This document shows, in pieces, positions 43,887 through 51,371 of a stretch of DNA of 58,446 nt; the stretch's first letter is position 1, and each line of letters starts with the position of its first letter. The DNA lies in contig CAJTZX010000022.1 in assembly GCA_910584345.1 (NCBI GenBank), positions 1 to 58,446 of the forward strand, written 5' to 3'. The DNA comes from an uncultured Eubacterium sp. Lineage in GTDB: Bacteria > Bacillota > Clostridia > Lachnospirales > Lachnospiraceae. Both the position numbers and the translations under genes were made by a program. The notes under the pieces were generated by a model, which saw only the letters and a program-made list of their open reading frames with translations, ran no database searches and had not been told where the DNA came from.

Positions 43887-44207
43887 ATGGAATGTCACTA
43901 TGAACTAAAAGAAGGATGCCTTACGATATCCATGCCGAAAGAATTGGATCATCACAGTGCGGAGCAGCTGCGTATGGAGGCGGATCTTTTGATTGATTCT
44001 TACCGGGTGCGAAATCTGGTGTTTGATTTTTCTGGAACGGAGTTTATGGACAGCTCCGGAATCGGAGTATTGATCGGAAGATGCCGTAATATGAGTTATT
44101 GCGGGGGCAGTGTAAAAGCACAGCATATGAATGACCGGATTCAAAAAATTTTTAGAATATCCGGCTTGCACAAACTAATGGAAACGGAGGCAGTAAAGTA
44201 TGAATGA
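43887..44207 (+). CDS. spoIIAA: Anti-sigma-F factor antagonist (STAS domain)
   Basis: 106-residue STAS protein. The phosphorylation site lies in FDFSGTEFMDSSGIGVLIGR, whose DSSG serine is the residue phosphorylated by SpoIIAB. In its unphosphorylated form in the forespore it frees sigma-F. AGGAGG precedes the start. It overlaps spoIIAB by 8 bases. Confidence 0.95.
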   Translation: MECHYELKEGCLTISMPKELDHHSAEQLRMEADLLIDSYRVRNLVFDFSGTEFMDSSGIGVLIGRCRNMSYCGGSVKAQHMNDRIQKIFRISGLHKLMETEAVKYE

Positions 44208-44631
44208 GCGGAATGAAATGAGTATCCGGTTTGATTCCTATTCGGCAAATGAAGGATTTGCAAGAGTGGCAGTTGCGGCTTTTTTGGCAGATATGGACCC
44301 GACGTTGGACGAGCTGGCAGATGTAAAAACAGCTGTGTCGGAGGCTGTGACTAATTCAATTATTCACGGTTATGAAAATCGTATCGGCAAGATATATTTG
44401 ACCTGTGCAAAAGAAAAAAAGCAGATTCAAATCGAAGTGGTTGATTACGGAAAAGGGATCGAAGATGTACTAAAGGCGAAAGAGCCATTTTATACGACCA
44501 GACCGGAACTGGAACGTTCCGGTATGGGCTTTGCATTTATGGAAGCATTTATGGATGATGTGGAAGTGGCGTCAGCGCCGGGACAAGGGACGACTGTGCG
44601 CATGATGAAGCAGTTTGGGACAGGGGCTTAG
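44200..44631 (+). CDS. spoIIAB: Anti-sigma-F factor, serine kinase
   Basis: 143-residue GHKL kinase that binds sigma-F and phosphorylates SpoIIAA. Motifs: AVSEAVTNSIIHGY (N box), VVDYGKGIED (G1) and RSGMGFAFMEAFMD (G2). Length is as expected. Its start is inside the end of spoIIAA, and sigF follows by 6 bases. Confidence 0.96.
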   Translation: MNERNEMSIRFDSYSANEGFARVAVAAFLADMDPTLDELADVKTAVSEAVTNSIIHGYENRIGKIYLTCAKEKKQIQIEVVDYGKGIEDVLKAKEPFYTTRPELERSGMGFAFMEAFMDDVEVASAPGQGTTVRMMKQFGTGA

Positions 44632-44637
44632 CAGCTT

Positions 44638-45423
44638 ATGGAGGAGACAATGGCTTTGATCCTGCAGGCGCAGCAGGGAGATCCGGGTGCAAAAGAAGAG
44701 CTGGTGAAACAGAATCTTGGACTGGTAGGAAGCATTGTCAAAAGATTTGAACACCGTGGACATGACAGAGAGGAATTGTTTCAGATCGGAAGCATTGGTC
44801 TGATGAAAGCGATTGATAAATTTGATCTTACATATGGAGTAGCGTTTTCTACTTATGCAGTACCGCTTATTAGCGGAGAAATCCGCAGGTTTTTAAGAGA
44901 TGACGGACTGGTGCGCATCAGCAGGAGCCTGAAAGAAAACGGTTGGCGTATCCGCAAAGCGGCAGAAAAAATCAGCCAGGAAAAAGGCAGAGAAGCATCC
45001 ATGCAGGAGTTGTCTGAAGAAACCGGACTTAGTCGGGAAGATATTGTAATGGCGGTAGAAGCCAATATGGAAGTGGAGTCTATTTACCGTAGTGTTTATC
45101 AATCCGATGGAAGTGAACTATATCTGGTAGATCAGATTGCGGAAGGAAAAGGCATTGGCCAAAGATATGGTACAGGTACGATGCAGGGCAGCATGGTGTC
45201 AGGCAGCATGGGCGATCCAGAGAAGGAGAAGATTTTAGATGATATGTTGATTCGGCAGCTGCTTGATGAGCTGGAGGATCGAGAGCGTAGATTGATTGAG
45301 ATGCGTTATTTTCAAGATAAGACACAGGTGCAGACAGCGCAGGAATTACAAATGAGTCAGGTGCAGGTAAGCCGTTTAGAAAAGAAAATACTGCTTAAAA
45401 TGCGAAAAAAAGTTGTCGGATAA
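44638..45423 (+). CDS. sigF: RNA polymerase sigma-F factor
   Basis: 261-residue early forespore sigma factor. Region 2 (KFDLTYGVAFSTYAVPLISGEIRRFLRDDG), region 3 and region 4 (QTAQELQMSQVQVSRLEKKIL) are intact. It carries a Gly/Met/Ser-rich stretch of about 20 residues (AEGKGIGQRYGTGTMQGSM) between regions 3 and 4 that typical SigF lacks. An ATG at 44650 has a better ribosome site (GGAGGAG), but alignment with other SigF N-termini favours 44638. Third gene of the spoIIA operon. Confidence 0.95.
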   Translation: MEETMALILQAQQGDPGAKEELVKQNLGLVGSIVKRFEHRGHDREELFQIGSIGLMKAIDKFDLTYGVAFSTYAVPLISGEIRRFLRDDGLVRISRSLKENGWRIRKAAEKISQEKGREASMQELSEETGLSREDIVMAVEANMEVESIYRSVYQSDGSELYLVDQIAEGKGIGQRYGTGTMQGSMVSGSMGDPEKEKILDDMLIRQLLDELEDRERRLIEMRYFQDKTQVQTAQELQMSQVQVSRLEKKILLKMRKKVVG

Positions 45424-45439
45424 CAGGTTACAATTGCAC

Positions 45440-45469
45440 TTGCTTCGTATATCATATGCATGGTATAAT
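45440..45469 (+). promoter_or_regulatory. Promoter of the multi-pass chemoreceptor gene
   Basis: TTGCTT (45440-45445), 18 bases, TATAAT (45464-45469), about 70 bases before the start. Confidence 0.6.
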
Positions 45470-45539
45470 TCTGGTAGTTTCAAACACGCTCTAGTGAATT
45501 TGGAATAAGAAACAAGAAATACAAAGGAGAGGATGAACA

Positions 45540-47045
45540 ATGGAACCGAATGAAAAAAAATATGTCTATGCAAGTAAGGAGGACCAGCTTAGACACGCGA
45601 ATTGTTTTGCGCAGATAGGGTATGCCGTGTATTATGTGATTGCGTTAGCGACACAATGGATTGCCTGTGCAATGGGAATCCGCACGCTGCAGCTTAGCTT
45701 GGTTATTACAGCGGTTATTATCATAAGCAGTTTCATAACATTTGCTGCATATTTGCGAAATAGTAAAAGTACCATAACGAGATATACGGCGCTTATTGGC
45801 CTTTTGATTGTAGCTTTTGTTACCGGAGCGGCTTTTGATAATTATTATATAAGATTTATGGCATGTGTACCGCTTGTTGCCTGTGTATTATTTTTTGATG
45901 TTAAGTTTTCAATCATTGCCGGGTGCGCAATGACAGTTGTGAATTTTGCTGTCAACTATGTCAATATTTATGTGCAGAATATGTATCCGAAAGAAGAAAT
46001 TCGGGATCAGATCTGTGCTTCTCTTGCTGTTGCGTTTTTAATGATTATTGTTTCTCTTGCAACCAGTGTTGCGCGGTTATATAATCATGATACCCGTCAT
46101 AGTTTAATGCGCGAACAGGAGAAACAAAGAATGGTTATGGAACATGTATTAACAGTAGCAGAACAGGTACGAAAGGGAACTGAAGGCGCCATGAAGATGG
46201 TGAGCGAGCTGAATGCTACTGCAGGTATTGTGAACCACTCGGTTTGTGATATTTCTGAAAGCACGCAGAGCACAGCGGAAAGTATACAGACGCAGACCAC
46301 CATGACACAGAATATACAGGATTCCATTAACCAGACATTAGAATATTCAGAAAATATGGTTCAGGTAGCTAGGGATTCGGAGAAATTAAATAACAACAGT
46401 TTGCAAATGATGAATAACCTGAAAAGGCAGTCTGTCGTAATCAATGAGACGAATGCAGGTGTAGCAGCTTCTATGAAAGAACTGCAGGAACGGGCAGAAG
46501 CAGTCAAAACAATTGCAGACACAATTTTTGATATTTCAAATCAGACGAATCTGCTTGCATTAAATGCTTCGATCGAGAGTGCGAGAGCAGGGGAAGCAGG
46601 ACGGGGCTTTGCAGTCGTTGCAGATGAGATACGGCAGCTGGCGGCGAAGACAAGAAAGGAAACAGAAAACATTGCAGGCATTTTAAATGAATTGTCAGAT
46701 CATGCAGAAAGTGCGGCGGTAGCAGTTCATAAATCGATCGAAGCGGCTGACGCACAGGATGGAATGATAGAGCAGGTATCCCAAAGCTTTGACCAGATGA
46801 ATACGAATTCCAGGCAGCTGTTATCAAGTATAGGAGATATTGACGGAATGCTCAATCAGCTGTCTGACTCCAATAACCGAATTGTTGATAATATTACGCA
46901 GTTATCAGAAACGTCAGAAGAGGTAATGTCTTCTTCTATGCAGGCATCTGAGCTGAGTGTGCAGAACTTGCGGAACGCAGAAACAACAAAAGAAATGCTG
47001 CATCAGGTATTGGATGTGTCACACGAATTGGAGCAGTATCTATAG
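45540..47045 (+). CDS. Chemoreceptor with multi-pass membrane sensor
   Basis: 501 residues. About six hydrophobic helices fill the first 185 residues with no large extracellular domain and no HAMP. A signalling coil follows with tip NQTNLLALNASIESARAGEAGRG. Such receptors may sense membrane state or small molecules within the bilayer. AAGGAGAGGATGAACA precedes the ATG. Separated from the sigF operon by its own promoter. Confidence 0.92.
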   Translation: MEPNEKKYVYASKEDQLRHANCFAQIGYAVYYVIALATQWIACAMGIRTLQLSLVITAVIIISSFITFAAYLRNSKSTITRYTALIGLLIVAFVTGAAFDNYYIRFMACVPLVACVLFFDVKFSIIAGCAMTVVNFAVNYVNIYVQNMYPKEEIRDQICASLAVAFLMIIVSLATSVARLYNHDTRHSLMREQEKQRMVMEHVLTVAEQVRKGTEGAMKMVSELNATAGIVNHSVCDISESTQSTAESIQTQTTMTQNIQDSINQTLEYSENMVQVARDSEKLNNNSLQMMNNLKRQSVVINETNAGVAASMKELQERAEAVKTIADTIFDISNQTNLLALNASIESARAGEAGRGFAVVADEIRQLAAKTRKETENIAGILNELSDHAESAAVAVHKSIEAADAQDGMIEQVSQSFDQMNTNSRQLLSSIGDIDGMLNQLSDSNNRIVDNITQLSETSEEVMSSSMQASELSVQNLRNAETTKEMLHQVLDVSHELEQYL

Positions 47046-47055
47046 TATAACGTCT

Positions 47056-47084
47056 CAGGTCTTTGCATGTACTGCAAAGACCTG
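47056..47084. terminator. Hairpin between convergent genes
   Basis: CAGGTCTTTGCA (47056-47067) pairs perfectly with TGCAAAGACCTG (47073-47084). Placed between the chemoreceptor and ddh stop codons; no clear T run on either side. Confidence 0.65.
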
Positions 47085-47090
47085 TACGAT

Positions 47091-48074
47091 TTATAACATG
47101 TGTTTGCGCAATTGTTCATTGCTTTGGGAGCACAAATAGGCAGGCGCTACATCAAAGACAGTTTTGCATCCGCTCATGCCTTCCTGATTCATACGGTAAG
47201 CGGCTCTCGCATAGGCGGCAAGTACGCTTGCGGTAAATTCAGGATTAGAATCCAGCTTTAGACTGTATTCAATAATATGACGGTGCTCGCCATCCCAGCC
47301 GGATTTTCCGCTTCGGATGACAAAGCCGCCGTGTGGGATGCCGCTGTGATTTTTGTCCAGTTCTTCCTGAGAAATAAAATGAACGGTGGTATCATAATCA
47401 GCAAAATAGTTTGGCATTTCTTTAATCGTTTTTTCAATTCGGTCTAAATCTGCGCCTTCTTCGGCGACAACAAAGCATTCTCTGGTATGTTTTTGCCGTG
47501 TAGTTAATTCTGGCGTATCTCCATTTCGTACGGCTTCCAGGGAAGACGGTACAGGAATGGTGTATTGTTTGGCATCGGCAACGCCATCGATTCTGCGGAT
47601 AGCGTCAGAATGGCCCTGACTCACGCCTTTGCCCCAAAAAGTATAGTCTTTTCCTGCAGGTAAGATAGCATTTGCGTAGACACGGTTTAAAGAAAACATA
47701 CCAGGATCCCATCCGACAGAGATCATACCGATCTTTCCGGATTCTTTTGCTGCCTGGTCCACATGAGCAAAATGTTCCGGGATTTTTGCATGGGTGTCAA
47801 AACTATCGACCACATTAAAATATTTTACATATTCCGGGGTCTGTACTGGCAGATCTGTAGCGCTTCCGCCGCAAATAATTAGTACATCCATCTCATTTTG
47901 GCAATTTGGCAGCTCTGAAACAGGGCGCACAGGAATGTTTTTTGTTAAAATGTGCACATGATCTGGATTTCTGCGTGTAAATACTCCGCATAATTCCATA
48001 TCTTCATTTTGATTTACGGCGCATTCTACGCCTCGGCCAAGATTTCCATAGCCTAAGATACCAATTCGAATCAT
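47091..48074 (-). CDS. ddh: meso-Diaminopimelate dehydrogenase
   Basis: 327-residue NADPH enzyme that makes meso-diaminopimelate directly from tetrahydrodipicolinate and ammonia, for peptidoglycan and lysine. N-terminal Rossmann loop ILGYGNLGRGVE; substrate region SVGWDPGMFSLNR and the DGVADAKQYTIP stretch are as in Ddh. Length is typical (about 326). AGAAAGGA precedes the start. It stands alone, away from other dap genes. Confidence 0.95.
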   Translation of the reverse strand: MIRIGILGYGNLGRGVECAVNQNEDMELCGVFTRRNPDHVHILTKNIPVRPVSELPNCQNEMDVLIICGGSATDLPVQTPEYVKYFNVVDSFDTHAKIPEHFAHVDQAAKESGKIGMISVGWDPGMFSLNRVYANAILPAGKDYTFWGKGVSQGHSDAIRRIDGVADAKQYTIPVPSSLEAVRNGDTPELTTRQKHTRECFVVAEEGADLDRIEKTIKEMPNYFADYDTTVHFISQEELDKNHSGIPHGGFVIRSGKSGWDGEHRHIIEYSLKLDSNPEFTASVLAAYARAAYRMNQEGMSGCKTVFDVAPAYLCSQSNEQLRKHML

Positions 48075-48281
48075 AATATTAAATCCTTTCTTTATTATAT
48101 AGTATAAAAATTCTTATTATCAGAAACCATCAAAATATTGGAGTGGTGGTCACTATAAGAATGGTAAGCTTTTCCAGACGATTTCTAATAGCAGCAAATT
48201 CGTCGGTTAATAGTTTGCGTGTATTGTTAAGCTTAGTATAGCGAAAAATGGAGCAACGTTCAAGAGACTTTTTGTTTTTCA

Positions 48282-48310
48282 TTGACTTTACACAATCTCG
48301 GATATATAAT
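48282..48310 (+). promoter_or_regulatory. Promoter of a small membrane protein gene
   Basis: TTGACT (48282-48287), 17 bases, TATAAT (48305-48310). The transcript start near 48317 means the ATG at 48347 is the translation start and not the earlier ATG at 48248. The 272-base gap from ddh to this gene holds nothing else I can identify. Confidence 0.75.
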
Positions 48311-48346
48311 TTTACCATGAAAAAATATCGCGATAAGGAGACAGAA

Positions 48347-48583
48347 ATGATAAAGAAATTATATCATACTTTAAATGTTATTGTTTGGAGCTTTGCCGGT
48401 GCATTGATCGCACAGAGTATTTATAGATATTATCATTATAAAACGCATATGGAGTGGTATGAAACACAGTCAGCGCCATGGTATTTGGGAATACAGGTCA
48501 ACGCAGTTTGTTTCCTTGTAGTTGCAGCGATCATTTTTTTGATAAGGTGGATTCTGCGCAGAAAATATGGTAAATTAATATAG
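48347..48583 (+). CDS. Small two-helix membrane protein
   Basis: 78 residues with two hydrophobic helices (about 8-24 and 47-68), a Tyr/His-rich loop between them, and a basic C-terminal tail RWILRRKYGK. AAGGAGACAGAA lies before the ATG. Not recognised. It has its own strong promoter and stands between ddh and the MutS2-like leader. Confidence 0.7.
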   Translation: MIKKLYHTLNVIVWSFAGALIAQSIYRYYHYKTHMEWYETQSAPWYLGIQVNAVCFLVVAAIIFLIRWILRRKYGKLI

Positions 48584-48660
48584 TGTCTTAAATTGCTTTC
48601 ATAAATAATATCGTTTTGTACACGAAATACCTTTGTAGCAAGTCGGATAGGAAAATTACT

Positions 48661-48692
48661 GTAACCGTTCCATGGGTTATCTGAACTGTTAC
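48661..48692 (+). repeat. Intergenic hairpin repeat, copy 4
   Basis: GTAACCGTTC pairs with GAACTGTTAC (one mismatch) around CATGGGTTATCT. Closely similar to the copy at 3191-3221 in the same orientation. Confidence 0.65.
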
Positions 48693-48736
48693 AAAATACT
48701 TTTGAATTTTAAATAGCTCTTTACATAAAAAGGGGC

Positions 48737-48765
48737 TTGACGTAAAAAGAAAATTGTTTTATGAT
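48737..48765 (+). promoter_or_regulatory. Promoter of the MutS2-like gene and its leader
   Basis: TTGACG (48737-48742), 17 bases, TATGAT (48760-48765). It lies 560 bases before the MutS2-like start, giving an unusually long 5' leader. Confidence 0.8.
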
Positions 48766-48795
48766 AGGGAAAATAATAAAGTAAGGAGTATTTGT

Positions 48796-48834
48796 ATGTT
48801 AATTGTGAATGTAATGGAGAAAATGGCAAACTGA
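48796..48834 (+). CDS. Leader peptide of 12 residues
   Basis: AAGGAG (48783-48788) lies 7 bases before an ATG encoding MLIVNVMEKMAN and a TGA stop. It starts about 25 bases into the predicted transcript and is followed directly by paired regions. Ribosome stalling here would be expected to change folding downstream, as in leaders of antibiotic-induced genes. Confidence 0.6.
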   Translation: MLIVNVMEKMAN

Positions 48835-49092
48835 ATATTGCAGGACAGAGGATGCTGTGAGTATCAGTCTGATTTGAATGCAACTGGTATGATGGTGGCG
48901 TATGCGTGTATGAGCATATGTCTTTGCGTGTCTGTCCTTTATTAGCAGGAAATATTAAAGCTGCTGATATTTTCGCCTTACATTTGCTTTATTGTGGTAT
49001 AGTTCCGCACAATCGTTATATTTCAGACGATGTAATGAGATCGTTTTAGAGCTATTTGTTAAGAGTTCAGATCTTTCTTCGCACGTTTAAAG

Positions 49093-49120
49093 AGGCATAT
49101 CCATAAGGGGTGCCTTTTAT
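49093..49120 (+). terminator. First terminator in the MutS2-like leader
   Basis: AGGCA (49093-49097) pairs with TGCCT (49111-49115), with an inner CC/GG pair, followed by TTTTATTT. Confidence 0.6.
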
Positions 49121-49172
49121 TTGTTATAACGAATATTATGATATGTTTCTGCATGTCTGCAGTATTTAGGAG

Positions 49173-49211
49173 AACCATAGTGTATGCTTTTTGGGCAGCT
49201 ATGGTTTTTTT
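49173..49211 (+). terminator. Second terminator in the MutS2-like leader
   Basis: AACCATAG (49173-49180) pairs with CTATGGTT (49199-49206) and runs into seven T. It lies about 115 bases before the MutS2-like start codon, with no promoter seen in between. Confidence 0.75.
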
Positions 49212-49324
49212 GCGTTATAGGCGAAATCTATCGCAGGAAGCGATGCTAATAAACTTTTGCAGCGGCAAATCCCGCTGATTACATTGGAGGGAAACAGCTT
49301 GAAACATGAAGGAAGGAATTTGAT

Positions 49325-51229
49325 ATGGATATTATAAAATTATTAGAATTTGATCAGATTAGGAATCAATGGAAAGAATTTGCAGTCACAGAGTCAGCGT
49401 TGGATAAAATAGACAGGATTACGTATTACTTAAGTGAGAGTGAGCTTAGAAAAAATTTGCAGGATACAACGGATGCAAGAAATTTGATAGAGATTTGTGG
49501 AATGCCACCATTGACGTCCGTACAAGAAGCAAAAGAAAGTATCATGCGTGCAGTAAAAGATGGATGCCTGCTGCCAGAGCAGTTGGAGAAAATTGAGAAA
49601 TTGCTGACGGCAGTACGCAGATTGAAAGATTATCTAAATCGAGGCATTGCGTATGGAAATCCATTGGCATGGTATGAACAGAATTTGGATGCGTTAGAAG
49701 AACTGCGGGAGGAAATCTCATCTAAAATCAGAGGAGGAAAAGTGGATGATTATGCATCAAAGCAGCTGCAGCAGGTTCGAAATGAGATTGCCCGGACAAA
49801 GGACAAAATGAAATTGAAAGCGGAGCAGACGTTGCGTACGCAGAAATCTTATATGGCAGACCAGTTTTGTACAGTTCGAAACGGATCTATTTGTGTTCCG
49901 GTAAAAAAGGAGTATAAGCATAAAATACAAGGCAGTGTCATAGACCAATCATCCAGTGGAAATACGCTTTTTATAGAACCGGCTGCAGTCTCTAAAATGC
50001 AGGAAACGCTTCAGTTATTAGAGATACAGGAAGAGTATGAGGTATCACGTATTTTGTATACATTGTCAGCGATGGCCGCGGATCAGGCACCTGTTATGGA
50101 AGAAAATATACGGATGATAGAAAAGCTGGACTTTATGTTTTCCAAAGGGAAACTGAGCATGGAAATGAATGCAGCTGCACCAAATATCAATTTGGACAAA
50201 AGAATACGATTAAAAAATGCAAGGCATCCGTTAATGGAAAAGGAGCAGTGTGTACCGCTGCAGTTTGAACTTGGAGAGAATGCCAACGGAATTGTAATTA
50301 CAGGGCCGAATACAGGGGGCAAGACAGTTGCGATTAAAACGGTAGCATTAAATTGTTATTTGGCACAATGCGGACTTCATGTAACGTGTGAAGAAGCAGA
50401 TATTTGCATGAACAGTTCATTTTTGTGCGATATTGGGGATGGCCAAAATCTCACCGAGAATCTATCTACGTTTTCTGCGCATATTAAAAATGTGTTGGAA
50501 ATTGTAGATCATGTCAGTTCGGACAGTCTGGTCGTTATGGATGAGCTTGGTTCTGGAACAGATCCGACAGAAGGCATGGGAATTGCGATTGCTATATTAG
50601 AAGAGCTGCGTAACAGCGGATGTTTGTTTCTTGTTACAACACACTATCCGGAAGTGAAAGAATATGCAGAGCATACTACCGGAATTCAAAATGCCAGGAT
50701 GGAATTTGACAAACAAACATTACAGCCGTTATATAAAATGGTAATTGGTGAAGCAGGAGAAAGCTGCGCGTTTCACATTGCTAAAAAACTGGGAATGCCG
50801 CAACGGATGTTAGAAACAGCCAAACGGGCAGCATATGGGCCGGATAATTATGTTTGTGAAGTTCAGCGGGAAAAGTGTAAAAAGGACACTTCCAGCTTAA
50901 AAAAGATAAAAAAGGCTAAAAAAACAGCAGTTAGGACCGAACTTTCCCAAAAATTTCAGATTGGAGACAGTGTAATGATATATCCAGATAAAAAAATTGG
51001 GATTGTATGCCAGCCGGTAAATGAAAAAGGAGAGCTTCGAGTCCAGATGCAGAATAAAAAAATATGGGTGAACCATAAGCGGGTAAAACTGCATGTAAAA
51101 GCAGCTGAGATGTATCCGCAAGATTACGATTTTTCCATTGTCTTTGATACGAAAGCGGACAGGAAGATCAGACATGATATGGAAAGGAAATATACGGATC
51201 AGAGGATAGAATATGAAGACATTAGATGA
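49325..51229 (+). CDS. MutS2-like ATPase lacking the Smr domain
   Basis: 634 residues, against about 785 in MutS2. Parts: MutS core helices and clamp-like coiled coil (about 1-290), an ABC-type ATPase with Walker A GPNTGGKT (327-334), Walker B LVVMDE (402-407) and GSGTDPTEG, then a KOW-like domain (about 544-590, FQIGDSVMIYPDKKIGIVC) found in MutS2. The C-terminal Smr nuclease domain is absent; a charged 45-residue tail follows instead. MutS2 in Bacillus subtilis is reported to act on collided ribosomes. The long attenuator-like leader fits a translation-stress role here, but mismatch or recombination roles are not excluded. AAGGAAGG precedes the ATG. Confidence 0.85.
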   Translation: MDIIKLLEFDQIRNQWKEFAVTESALDKIDRITYYLSESELRKNLQDTTDARNLIEICGMPPLTSVQEAKESIMRAVKDGCLLPEQLEKIEKLLTAVRRLKDYLNRGIAYGNPLAWYEQNLDALEELREEISSKIRGGKVDDYASKQLQQVRNEIARTKDKMKLKAEQTLRTQKSYMADQFCTVRNGSICVPVKKEYKHKIQGSVIDQSSSGNTLFIEPAAVSKMQETLQLLEIQEEYEVSRILYTLSAMAADQAPVMEENIRMIEKLDFMFSKGKLSMEMNAAAPNINLDKRIRLKNARHPLMEKEQCVPLQFELGENANGIVITGPNTGGKTVAIKTVALNCYLAQCGLHVTCEEADICMNSSFLCDIGDGQNLTENLSTFSAHIKNVLEIVDHVSSDSLVVMDELGSGTDPTEGMGIAIAILEELRNSGCLFLVTTHYPEVKEYAEHTTGIQNARMEFDKQTLQPLYKMVIGEAGESCAFHIAKKLGMPQRMLETAKRAAYGPDNYVCEVQREKCKKDTSSLKKIKKAKKTAVRTELSQKFQIGDSVMIYPDKKIGIVCQPVNEKGELRVQMQNKKIWVNHKRVKLHVKAAEMYPQDYDFSIVFDTKADRKIRHDMERKYTDQRIEYEDIR

Positions 51230-51371
51230 ACTGTTTTGGGAAGACGGGTGATTGATATAAGATTTGGTAAGTTTTTATATTTATATTGCCAACAGAACAA
51301 TTTTCCAGTAAAATAAGTTATCAGTACAGAGAATTTATTTTATTTAAATGATACCAACAGGAGGGATCAAA

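Larger units (their letters stand above)
48772..49324 (+). promoter_or_regulatory. Long attenuator-like leader of the MutS2-like gene
   Basis: The 741-base gap 48584-49324 holds a repeat, a promoter and this leader. Within it: a 12-codon ORF (48796-48834); AGGACAGA (48842-48849), which can pair with TCTGTCCT (48931-48938); ACGAT (49027-49031), which can pair either with ATCGT at 49012-49016 or with ATCGT at 49040-49044; TCGTTATA (49013-49020), complementary to TATAACGA (49125-49132) just after the first terminator; and two terminators (49093-49120, 49173-49211). Competing pairings and terminators before the start codon are the hallmarks of transcription attenuation. No known riboswitch motif was recognised. 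Confidence 0.65.

Noticed and set aside
48248..48346. Longer start for the small membrane protein after ddh
   Set aside because: The added part lies upstream of or inside the promoter (-10 at 48305-48310), so it cannot be transcribed from it.
48584..49324. T-box, lysine or other known riboswitch before the MutS2-like gene
   Set aside because: No AGGTGG-type T-box sequence or other class signature was found; the short ORF and terminators fit attenuation better.
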